This document shows, one piece after another, positions 27,070-34,747 of a DNA stretch of 64,000 nucleotides (positions within the stretch are counted from its first letter, which is position 1; each line of letters begins with the position of its first letter). Made by a program: the position numbers and the translations under genes. This DNA comes from Streptomyces griseus subsp. griseus (GTDB lineage: Bacteria; Actinomycetota; Actinomycetes; Streptomycetales; Streptomycetaceae). The DNA is taken from contig NZ_CP032543.1 in assembly GCF_003610995.1 (NCBI RefSeq), positions 6,448,001 to 6,512,000 of the forward strand, in the 5' to 3' direction. A model generated the notes under the pieces. That model made no database searches. It was not told where the DNA came from and was given only the letters and a program-made list of their open reading frames with translations.

Positions 27070-27128
27070 TGCCGGCGCCCGGCGGGACCCCGCCCGCCGG
27101 TCGTCCACACCCGCCGTAAGCTGGGACG

Positions 27129-27719
27129 ATGCCCGATCCGAACGCTCCCAGGACATCCCCGTCGCCGTATCTCGCCGCAGGCCCGCGCACCGGCCTGCGG
27201 CGCTTCACCGAGGCCGACGCGGTGGAGTTCACGGCCCGCGCGCGGGAGAGCCGCACCCTCCACCGCCCCTGGCTCTTCCCGCCGGAGCGGACCGACACCT
27301 ACGCCGCGTACGCCGAGACCCTCGCCCGGGACCCGGCCCGCGAGGGCTTCCTGGTCTGCGAGCGCGGCGAGGGCGGCGAGGACGGTCAGGGTGGGGCCAT
27401 CGCCGGTTTCATCAACATCAACAACATCGTCCTCGGCGGCTTCCGCTGCGGCGCCCTCGGCTACGGCGCCTTCGCCCACGCGGCCGGACGCGGCCTGATG
27501 GGCGAGGCGCTCGGCCTCGTCATGGACCTGGCCTTCGGGCCGCTCGGCCTGCACCGCCTGGAGGCCAACATCCAGCCCGGCAACCCGGCCTCCATCGCCC
27601 TGGTCCGGCGGGCCGGATTCCGGCTGGAGGGGTTCTCACCGGACTTCCTCCACATCGACGGCGCCTGGCGCGACCACGAACGCTGGGCGATCACGGCACC
27701 GGCCGCCGAAGCCCCGTAA
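27129..27719 (+). CDS. RimJ/RimL-type GNAT N-acetyltransferase
   Basis: A 196-residue protein. TGLRRFTEADAVEF opens the fold. GYGAFAHAAGRGLMGEALGLV contains the acetyl-CoA-binding motif (residues about 110-131). GLHRLEANIQPGNPASIALV and AGFRLEGFSPDFLHIDGAW are the hallmark C-terminal segments of the RimJ/RimL group, which acetylate N-termini of ribosomal proteins or small amines. The true acceptor is unknown. Confidence 0.9.
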   Translation: MPDPNAPRTSPSPYLAAGPRTGLRRFTEADAVEFTARARESRTLHRPWLFPPERTDTYAAYAETLARDPAREGFLVCERGEGGEDGQGGAIAGFININNIVLGGFRCGALGYGAFAHAAGRGLMGEALGLVMDLAFGPLGLHRLEANIQPGNPASIALVRRAGFRLEGFSPDFLHIDGAWRDHERWAITAPAAEAP

Positions 27720-27782
27720 CGCCCCTCCGGGAGCCGCTGAAACCCCTTGAGGGCGTGGGAAGCGGCGGCCAGGATGGACCGC

Positions 27783-28682
27783 ATGCGTACCATCGTGGTT
27801 CTCGACGCCCCCTCCAACCTGGGCCTCCGGCCGCCCGCCCCCGGCACCGTCCCGGGCTGCTACAAGCTGGCGGGCGCGCTGCGCGAGCAACGGATCGTCC
27901 AGCGGATCGGTGCGCTGGAAGGCGGAGTGGTGGTGCCGCCCCGCTACGACCGCGGGGACTGGCAGAAGGGTGACGGGGTCTTCAACGCCGCCGCCATCGC
28001 CCGCTACACCCGCACCCTCGCCGACCGCATCGAAGGACACGTACGGGCGGGGGAGTTCGCCCTGGTCCTCGGCGGCGACTGCTCCATACAGCTCGGCGCC
28101 GCGCTCGCCCTGCGGCGCCTCGGCCGGTACGGGCTCGCCGCCGTCGACGGGTCCGCCGACTTCCGGCACGTGGGCAACGCCGACCATGTCGGGGCCGCCG
28201 GCGGGGAGGAGCTGGCCATCGCCACCGGGCGCGGTCAGGCGGACCTCAGCGACCTCGAAGGGCTCCGCCCCTACCTCAGGGACGAGGACGTCCGCCTCTT
28301 CGGCCTGCGGGACGAGGACGAGGACCAGGCCGAGCTGGCCGCGCTGAAGATCCCCCACGCGACCGTCGGCCGGATCCGTGAGTGGGGCGCCGCCGAGCTG
28401 GCACGCGCCACCGTGGAGAGCCTGGAGACCCCCGACCTCGACGGCTACTGGGTCCACCTGGACGCCGACGTCCTCGACCCGAGCGTCATGCCCGCCGTGG
28501 ACAGCCCCGACGACGGCGGCCTGATGCCCGACGAACTCGCGCCGCTGCTGCGGACGTTGGTCTCCTCCCCGCGCTGCGTCGGGCTCAACGTCACGATCTA
28601 CGACCCGGACCTCGACCCGGACGGCACCGCGGGCGCCCTGCTCGCCGGCCTCGTCGTCGGAGCGCTCGCACCACCGGCCTGA
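27783..28682 (+). CDS. Arginase/ureohydrolase-fold protein with altered metal ligands
   Basis: A 299-residue protein of the arginase/agmatinase fold. The usual GGDHS motif reads LGGDCSIQLG and the usual DAHxD motif reads AVDGSADFRHVG, so both histidine Mn ligands are replaced by Cys and Ser. The third motif, HLDADVLDPSVMPAVDSPDDGG, is intact. The two-Mn site is therefore probably changed or lost. It may be a different hydrolase or a non-catalytic relative; ureohydrolase activity should not be assumed. ATG 27783 was chosen because AGGA lies 8 nt upstream; ATG 27774 is an alternative. Confidence 0.85.
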   Translation: MRTIVVLDAPSNLGLRPPAPGTVPGCYKLAGALREQRIVQRIGALEGGVVVPPRYDRGDWQKGDGVFNAAAIARYTRTLADRIEGHVRAGEFALVLGGDCSIQLGAALALRRLGRYGLAAVDGSADFRHVGNADHVGAAGGEELAIATGRGQADLSDLEGLRPYLRDEDVRLFGLRDEDEDQAELAALKIPHATVGRIREWGAAELARATVESLETPDLDGYWVHLDADVLDPSVMPAVDSPDDGGLMPDELAPLLRTLVSSPRCVGLNVTIYDPDLDPDGTAGALLAGLVVGALAPPA

Positions 28683-28706
28683 CATGCCGTGCCGGGGCCA
28701 GGTGCG

Positions 28707-29060
28707 TCAGACCGCCACGTTCCGGTCGACGTACTCGAAGACCGAGCCGTCCGGGTGCAGCGCGATCAGGTTGCGGCCCGCCGGGGTCGGCACCGGCCCC
28801 GCCACGATCCGCGCACCCGCCCGCGTCAGCGCCGCGTTCGCCTCGTCGACATCCTTCACGGCGATGGTCGCGCTCACCTTGCGCAGCACCTCCAGCTCCG
28901 ACTCGGGCCCGCTCATCAGCAGGAAGCAGCCGATCGCGGCGACCGACACCCCGCCGCGCTCGAAGCGCTGGGCCGGGGTACCCGTCAGCCCCTGGTAGAA
29001 GGCGACCGCGGCCTCCAGGTCGTCGACGCAGATACGCAGCGTGGTTCCGAGGATCTCCAT
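28707..29060 (-). CDS. VOC-superfamily (glyoxalase/bleomycin-resistance fold) protein
   Basis: A 117-residue single-domain protein with paired beta-alpha-beta-beta-beta units: TTLRICVDDLEAAVAFYQGL starts the first and ATIAVKDVDEANAALTRAG the second, ending in LHPDGSVFEYVDR, the usual C-terminal strand with a possible metal Glu. Function cannot be assigned further. It converges with the arginase-fold gene (24 bp between stops). Confidence 0.85.
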   Translation of the reverse strand: MEILGTTLRICVDDLEAAVAFYQGLTGTPAQRFERGGVSVAAIGCFLLMSGPESELEVLRKVSATIAVKDVDEANAALTRAGARIVAGPVPTPAGRNLIALHPDGSVFEYVDRNVAV

Positions 29061-29209
29061 GCGTACGAGGGTAGTTGGCGTCCGCCGCGCGTGTGATCGA
29101 TTCGGGTCCGATCCGGCCCCGATCCGGTCCACGGGAATCCGGCCGCCGGAGCCGGGACCGGCGCGCGGTGCGAGGGGCGGCCGTACCGGGGGACCCGTCC
29201 GGCCCCCGC

Positions 29210-30019
29210 TCACCCCCGGCAGAGCACCTCGCCGTGCGGGACCATGAACCAGCCGTCGCCCTCCTCGCCCCAGCCGCGCCAGGTGTCCGCGATGGCCGCC
29301 AGCTGCTCGGTGCTCGCCTGGCCGCCCCGTACCGCCAGTTCGGCGTAGACCGAGTCCGTCGTACGGTCCGCCCACAGCCCGCTCCACCACGCGCGGGTCT
29401 CCGGGGTGGCGAAACACCAGGCGGCGGCGGTCGGGGTGATGTCGGTGAACCCGGCCTCCCGCGCCCAGGAGAGCAGCATCCGCCCGGCGTCCGGCTCACC
29501 CCCGTTGGCGCGGGCCACCCGCCGGTACACCTCCTGCCACTCCGTCAGTCCGGGCGTCTCCGGATACCAGGCCATCGCCGCGTAGTCGCTGTCGCGCGCC
29601 GCGACCACCCCTCCGGGCCGGCAGACGCGCCGCATCTCCCGCAGCGCCTGCACCGGGTCGCCCACATGCTGGAGCACCTGGTGGGCGTGGACGACGTCGA
29701 AGGAGTCGTCGGGGAAGTCCAGTGCGTGCACATCGGCGACCGCGAACCCGACGTTCTCCAGGCCGCGTTCGGAGGCCACCGCCGCCGCCTGTTCCAGGAT
29801 GCCGGTCCCGGTGTCGACCGCCGTCACCCGGCCCGGCGCGACCAGCGCCGCCAGGTCGGCGGTGATGGTGCCGGGTCCGCAACCGACGTCCAGCACGGCC
29901 AGGCCGGGCCCGAGTTCGCCGAGCAGATAGCCCGCCGAGTTGGCGGCGGTCCGCCAGCGGTGCGAGCGCAGCACCGACTCGTGGTGGCCGTGGGTGTAGA
30001 CAGCGGTCTCTTTCGGCAT
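29210..30019 (-). CDS. Class I SAM-dependent methyltransferase (UbiE/Methyltransf_11 type)
   Basis: A 269-residue protein. Motif I is VLDVGCGPGTITADL, motif II TAVDTGTGIL, then VADVHALDFPDDSFDVVHAHQVLQ (motifs II/III) and VCRPGGVVAARDSDYAAM. The motifs match the small-molecule methyltransferases of the UbiE/MenG-like group. The C-terminal helical extension (about 190-269) is typical of actinobacterial members. It lies alone between convergent and tandem neighbours, so no substrate is suggested. Confidence 0.9.
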   Translation of the reverse strand: MPKETAVYTHGHHESVLRSHRWRTAANSAGYLLGELGPGLAVLDVGCGPGTITADLAALVAPGRVTAVDTGTGILEQAAAVASERGLENVGFAVADVHALDFPDDSFDVVHAHQVLQHVGDPVQALREMRRVCRPGGVVAARDSDYAAMAWYPETPGLTEWQEVYRRVARANGGEPDAGRMLLSWAREAGFTDITPTAAAWCFATPETRAWWSGLWADRTTDSVYAELAVRGGQASTEQLAAIADTWRGWGEEGDGWFMVPHGEVLCRG

Positions 30020-30123
30020 GGCGGCGTCCTTCCTCGGAACGGCGGTTGCACGCTCCGGCCACCGTACGCCGCTATGCCGGATGGTGAGATGACTGTCTTG
30101 GTATGCGGACAGCGGGGTGGTGG

Positions 30124-31638
30124 TCAGACGTGCATCGGGCAGTAGACAGTCAGCGCCTCCGGCAGCTTGTCGATCAGCAACTCGGTGCCGGAGTGGGCCA
30201 CTTCACCGTCGTACGCGTACGGAGTCCCCGGAGCCAGTCCGGCGAGCCGCACCCGGCGCCGCCGCACCGCGGCGTGGGCGGGGGAGCGGGTCAGCGGGCC
30301 GGCCACCGCCGCTGCCAGCAGGCGGAACGCCGGGCCCCGGCCACCGTGCACCACCCTCACGTCCAGCAGCCCGTCCGCCAGGTTGTGGCGCCGGCCGGGC
30401 GCCGGGCCGACCCGCTGGAAGAGGCCGTTGCCGACGAAGAGCAGCCACAACGGGCGCCTGCGGCCCTGGAGCTCGGCCTCCAGGGGGCGCCGGCCGCGCA
30501 GTACGTGGAAGGCGGCGAGCACCCCGGCCGGCCAGCCGCCGATCCGGGGCGACCAGTGCTCCCGGGTCCGTACGAGCTCCGGATAGACACCCAGGCTGAA
30601 GGCGTTGAGGAAGTAGCCGTCCGCCCCGTCGGGTCCCTTCGGGCCGGGGCGGAACCTGCCCAGGTCGACCTGTATGGCATCGCCCGCCGTGAGCGCGGCC
30701 GCCGCCTCCTGGACCGTCTCGATGCCCAGGTCGTAGGCGAAGTGGTTCAGCGTCCCGCCGGGGAAGACCGCCAGCGGCATCCCGTGCGTCGCCGCCACCG
30801 AGGCCGCCAGATTGACCGTGCCGTCACCCCCGCAGACGCCGAGGGCCTGGCCCCGGCCCGCCGCCTTCTCCATGGCGGTGGACAGCTCGGCGGGCGCGCA
30901 CTCGACCACCTCGGCCAGCGGCAGCGCCTCGCGCACCATCGACGCGGTCGCCGTGGCCGTGCCGGAGGCCTCGTTCACCACCACCACGAGCCCTTTGCCG
31001 CCGGGCAGCGCGGGCGCCTCACCGGGTGGGCGGCCCGGCGCCGGGAGCTGGCCCCGGGTGGGGACGACCCCGCGCAGGGCGAACGCGGCCCCCACGCCGA
31101 GGGCCGCCCCGGCCAGCACATCGCTCGGATAGTGGACCCCCGTGTAGACACGGGAGGCGGCCACCGCCACCGCCACGGGGGCGACGACCGCGCCCCAGCC
31201 CTTCGACTCCAGCGCCACGCCGGTGGCGAAGGCCGCGGCGGAGGCCGCGTGGCCGGAGGGGAAGGAGGTGGTGACCGGCTGCCGCTTCAGCTGCCGCATG
31301 ACCGGCACCTGATCGAGTATCGGCCGCTGCCGCCGGACCGCGCCCTTGCCGACGGTGTTGATCGCCGCCGAGGCCACGGCCAGCGACGCCACCCCGCGCA
31401 GCGCGGCCCGGCGGGAGCGCGCGCTGGAGCCGAGGGCCGCGATGCCGATCGCCGTCCCGAACCAGAGCAGCCCGTGGTTGGCGCTCCGGCTCAGCTGGGG
31501 CAGCAGGGGGTCGGCGCCCGGCCAGTGCCGGTCGGCGACGCTGTGGAAGACGGAGAGGTCCCGTCCTTGCAACCAGTTCCGCACCCGTCCCACGGCAGGG
31601 GAGGAGGACGAGGTGTTCTGTGACGACATGGGCGACAT
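30124..31638 (-). CDS. Bifunctional PAP2 phosphatase/diacylglycerol kinase-like lipid kinase
   Basis: A 504-residue fusion. The N-terminal PAP2 domain (about 30-205) has several membrane helices and the three phosphatase motifs KGAVRRQRP, SFPSGHAAS and SRVYTGVHYPSDV. The C-terminal DAGK catalytic domain (about 225-500) has VVVNEASGTA, VCGGDGTVNLAAS and FPGGTLNHFAYDLGI. Phosphatidate or a prenyl/sphingoid lipid phosphate and its alcohol could thus be interconverted at the membrane. The fusion is a recurring actinobacterial type. Start ATG 31638 or 31629; neither has a strong ribosome site. Confidence 0.92.
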   Translation of the reverse strand: MSPMSSQNTSSSSPAVGRVRNWLQGRDLSVFHSVADRHWPGADPLLPQLSRSANHGLLWFGTAIGIAALGSSARSRRAALRGVASLAVASAAINTVGKGAVRRQRPILDQVPVMRQLKRQPVTTSFPSGHAASAAAFATGVALESKGWGAVVAPVAVAVAASRVYTGVHYPSDVLAGAALGVGAAFALRGVVPTRGQLPAPGRPPGEAPALPGGKGLVVVVNEASGTATATASMVREALPLAEVVECAPAELSTAMEKAAGRGQALGVCGGDGTVNLAASVAATHGMPLAVFPGGTLNHFAYDLGIETVQEAAAALTAGDAIQVDLGRFRPGPKGPDGADGYFLNAFSLGVYPELVRTREHWSPRIGGWPAGVLAAFHVLRGRRPLEAELQGRRRPLWLLFVGNGLFQRVGPAPGRRHNLADGLLDVRVVHGGRGPAFRLLAAAVAGPLTRSPAHAAVRRRRVRLAGLAPGTPYAYDGEVAHSGTELLIDKLPEALTVYCPMHV

Positions 31639-31776
31639 GGCTCAGCGGATACCCGGCATCGGGCCGATGAACCGGCAGGCGCGCTGAGAGCCTCACCACG
31701 CGTCGCCGACCACCGGCGCGACGGCCCGGGCTCGCCCGGGTGCGCAATTGAGCGGGCGGCCCGGTCCGAACCTCCG

Positions 31777-31868
31777 TATAAAGGGCCCAGGAGCGCCCCG
31801 GAGCACACCACGGCTCCCGGGAGCGCCCCGGAGCACAACGGGCTCCGGAGAGCGTCCGGGAGCCGTGG
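31777..31868 (+). promoter_or_regulatory. Possible promoter and leader hairpin before the aminotransferase
   Basis: TATAAA (31777-31782) is a good -10 candidate, without a clear -35. Downstream, CCACGGCTCCCGG (31808-31820) and CCGGGAGCCGTGG (31856-31868) form a perfect 13-bp inverted repeat. An 18-bp direct repeat, GGAGCGCCCCGGAGCACA, occurs at 31790-31807 and 31820-31837. The hairpin ends 29 nt before the ATG, so it could act on transcription or translation. Confidence 0.4.
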
Positions 31869-31897
31869 AAGCGGCGGTGGCAGCGGAGGAGGCCGGA

Positions 31898-33101
31898 ATG
31901 CACGAGGACCACGGGCCCGTCCGCTACGGGCCGCCCGCCCCCGACCCCGGCCTCCCGGTCCTCCCCGAGCTGGCCGCCGTGCTGGCCGCCGCGGCCGACC
32001 GCACCCGCCCCCAGCCGCCCGGCGGCGGCCGCACCCTGCGCGAGGCGGCCTGCGCCCACTGGGCCCGGCGCGGGCTGCACGGCGGGCCGGAGAACATCGT
32101 CGCCGCCCCGGTGACCAGCCCCTCCTCCTCGCCCTGATCGCCGCGCACGGCGGCGATGTCCTCATGCCCCGCCCCTGCCCGGCCACCTGGATGCCGCAGG
32201 CCCGGCTGCTCGGCCGGCCCGCCTACCAGGTGCCGACGCCCGCCGAGTGCGGGGGCGTACCCGATCCGTACGCCCTGCTGGAGACCGTGCGCCGGGTACG
32301 GGCCGAGGGCGGGCGGCCGAAACTGCTGGTGCTCTCCGTCGCCGACGACCCCACCGCCACCGTCGCCCCGCCCGAGCTGGTGCGGGAGGCCTGCGAGGCG
32401 GCGGTCGGCGAGGGCCTGCACATCATCAGCGACGAGACCTGGCGCGACACCGTGCACCGGCCCCGCGACACCGTCCTGCTCAGCCCCGCCGAGATGTGCC
32501 CCGACGACGTCACCGTGATCAGCGACCTCTCCGGCGCGCTCACCCCCGCCGCCTGGCCGGTCGCCGTCGCCCGCTTCCCGGAGACCGCCCGGGGAGCCGT
32601 ACGCCGGGCCCGGACACTGGACGTCCTCACCGCGCTGGGTGCCCTGGTCGCCGGTCCCCTCGCGCCCGCCGCCGCCCACGCACTCGGCGAACCGGAGGCC
32701 GTACGGGTGCGGATCCGGCAGGCCGCCGGGCTCCAGGCCCAGGTGGCCGCCGCCGCCCACCGCGCCGTCCTCACCTCCGGCGCCCTGGCCCGCCCCCGCA
32801 GGCGGGCCGCCACCTCTACGCGGACCTCGGCCCGCTCCGCCCCCGGCTGGCGGAGCTCGGCGTCACGGACTCCATGGAGCTGGAGGAGTACCTCACCGAC
32901 CGGCTCGGCGCCCCGACCCCGGGCGGCCACCGCTTCGGGGACGAGCTGGGTGCCCTGCGCGTACGCCTGGGGACCGGACCCCTGCTGGGGGCCACGGCCG
33001 AGGAGCAGCGGGAGTCCCTGACGGCGGCGGAGCCGCTGGCGCTGCCGCATGTGGAGCGGGCGCTGAGCACCTTCGCGGCAGCCTTCGGCGAACTGCGGTA
33101 A
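31898..33101 (+). pseudogene. PLP-dependent class I/II aminotransferase broken by two 1-base losses
   Basis: Three frames together give one aminotransferase of about 400 residues. Frame 1 (31898 to about 32108) encodes the start (GGGRTLREAACAHWARRGL, GPENIVAAP). Frame 2 (about 32110-32797) encodes GDQPLLLALIAAHGGDV, PAYQVPTP, VLSVADDPTATVAPPELV, IISDETWRDT and SDLSGALTP, where the PLP lysine would be expected. Frame 3 (about 32799-33101) encodes AGRHLYADLGPLRPRL to the end. One missing base in CCCCGG (32106-32111) and one in C5 (32793-32797) explain both breaks. SDLSGAL lacks an obvious catalytic Lys, so even the repaired protein may be non-catalytic. It is decayed or mis-sequenced. Confidence 0.82.
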
Positions 33102-33111
33102 GCCCGACCGC

Positions 33112-33131
33112 AGGGGCACGGACGCGCCCCT
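33112..33131. terminator. Short hairpin between convergent genes
   Basis: AGGGGC (33112-33117) pairs with GCCCCT (33126-33131) around an 8-nt loop, between the aminotransferase and DedA stops. The stem is short. Confidence 0.3.
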
Positions 33132-33781
33132 CAGCCCGCCGTGTCGCCCGTCCCATGGCCGAACCGCGCGCGCAGCCGGCGCCACACCGCGGGCGCCCCG
33201 CTGATCACCAGAGTCAGCGCCACCGCCGCCACCACGCCCTGCCACGGCTCCGGGAAGAGCGAACCGCCCAGGATCCCGATCAGCTGGTACGTCGCCGCCC
33301 ACGCCAGACACGCCGGCACATCGCCCCGGGCGAACGTCTTCAGCGGCATCTTCCCCAGCAGACAGGCCAGCATCACCGGGATCCGCCCGGCCGGCACCAG
33401 CCGGGACAGGATCAGCACCGCCCCGCCGTGCTCGGCCAGCTTCTCCTGCGCCTGTGCGAGCCGCTCCGGCGCGGCCCGACGGGTGAGCGCCTCCAGCCAC
33501 TTGGAACCGTGGTTCGAGCGCACCCCCCGCTGCCCCAGCCAGTACAGACAGACATCGCCCAGGAACGCCGCCCCCGAGGCCACCAGGAAGACGAAGAACA
33601 GGGAGAACGGTGACGACTGGTGGAGCGCCACCACCGCCGCCGAACTGACCAGCGCCCCCGTCGGGATCACCGGCACCAGCGACCCCAGCGCCACCAGGAG
33701 GAACAGCGTCGGATAGCCCACGGCCTGCTGCGTCGACTCGGTGGGCAGCGCCCCCACCACCGAGTCGAGCTCCGGGATCAC
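33131..33781 (-). CDS. DedA/VTT-domain membrane protein
   Basis: A 216-residue integral membrane protein with about five hydrophobic segments. The conserved DedA parts are LGSLVPVIPTGALVSSAAVVAL, FLVASGAAFLGDVCLYWLGQRGV, and LSRLVPAGRIPVMLACLLGKMPLKTF, each described by its core and each containing the Gly/Pro and Arg positions of the family. DedA proteins flip lipids or support membrane homeostasis. The GTG start overlaps the TGA of the MBL-fold gene (GTGA) and has GGAGGA 6 nt upstream, so the two genes are translationally coupled. Confidence 0.9.
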   Translation of the reverse strand: MIPELDSVVGALPTESTQQAVGYPTLFLLVALGSLVPVIPTGALVSSAAVVALHQSSPFSLFFVFLVASGAAFLGDVCLYWLGQRGVRSNHGSKWLEALTRRAAPERLAQAQEKLAEHGGAVLILSRLVPAGRIPVMLACLLGKMPLKTFARGDVPACLAWAATYQLIGILGGSLFPEPWQGVVAAVALTLVISGAPAVWRRLRARFGHGTGDTAG

Positions 33782-34560
33782 CGGCCGTCCTCCGGCCGGA
33801 CCCGCTCGCCGTGGGACAGCAGGTGCACCGCCACGTCGGGCGCCCGGATGCCCGCCTGCCGGACGAACTCGTCGCCCGGCCCGTGGAACTCGTGCGGCCG
33901 CACCCCGTCCAGACCGATCGGCCAGTACGTCCCGAAGTGCACCGGCACCGCCGAACGCGGCTCCAGCAGCTTCAGCGCCTCGGCGGCCCGGGACGGGTCC
34001 AGATGGCCCTGCCCGAGGTACGGGCCCCAGCCGCCCACCGGCAGCAGCGCCACATCGACCTTGCCCACGGCATCGGCCATCCCGTCGTAGAGCCCGGTGT
34101 CCCCGGCGAAGTACGTCCGGGCCTCGCCCTCGACCACGTAACCGAGCGCGGGCACCTTGCGCGGCCCGACCGGCAGCCGTCGCCCGTCGTGGAGCGCCGG
34201 AACCGCCCGCACCCGCACCTCACCGACCCGTACCTCGTCGTCCGCCCGCATCTCGGTGACGACCAGCCGCCGCCTCCGGAGCAGCAGCCGCAGCCCCGGA
34301 ACGGCCGCGACCGCGCCGCTCGGCACGATCAGCCGGGTGCCGGGGGCCAGCCGGGCGAGCGAGGGCAGATGCAGATGGTCGGAGTGCAGGTGCGAGACCA
34401 GCACCACGTCGGCGAGCGCGGCCTGCGGCGGCGGCACCTCGCCCCGGCGGCGGCGCAGATGCGCGAAGCGCCGTACGAAGAGGGGGTCGGTCAACACGCG
34501 TACCCCGGAGTCCTCGATCGTGCAGGTGGCATGACCCCACCAGGTGACCTCCACCGGCAC
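33778..34560 (-). CDS. MBL-fold metallo-hydrolase (UlaG/NAPE-PLD-like)
   Basis: A 260-residue protein. VTWWGHATCTIEDSGVRVLTD opens the fold (residues 4-24). The metal motif is VSHLHSDHLHLPSL (HxHxDH), and further ligands are in YFAGDTGLYDG and VPVHFGTYWP. The pattern resembles N-acylphosphatidylethanolamine phospholipase D-like and UlaG-like hydrolases, so a phospholipid or phosphodiester substrate is plausible, in line with its coupled DedA partner. The GTG at 34560 was preferred because GGAGG lies 6 nt upstream. Confidence 0.9.
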   Translation of the reverse strand: MPVEVTWWGHATCTIEDSGVRVLTDPLFVRRFAHLRRRRGEVPPPQAALADVVLVSHLHSDHLHLPSLARLAPGTRLIVPSGAVAAVPGLRLLLRRRRLVVTEMRADDEVRVGEVRVRAVPALHDGRRLPVGPRKVPALGYVVEGEARTYFAGDTGLYDGMADAVGKVDVALLPVGGWGPYLGQGHLDPSRAAEALKLLEPRSAVPVHFGTYWPIGLDGVRPHEFHGPGDEFVRQAGIRAPDVAVHLLSHGERVRPEDGR

Positions 34561-34747
34561 GTCCCGCCTCCTCGCTCGGCCTCCGCGACCCCATGCCCCG
34601 GAGCGGCCCGCCCGCATCCGTACGCGAGCGCTGCCGGTACGAGCCTATGCGCCCCCGGGCCTCCACCACGACGGCCCCTGACCGGGGCCGACGCTGTGAA
34701 AAGCTGGGGAGCGGGCTCCTGACGTACGGGTCCGCAGCGGAGAAGGC

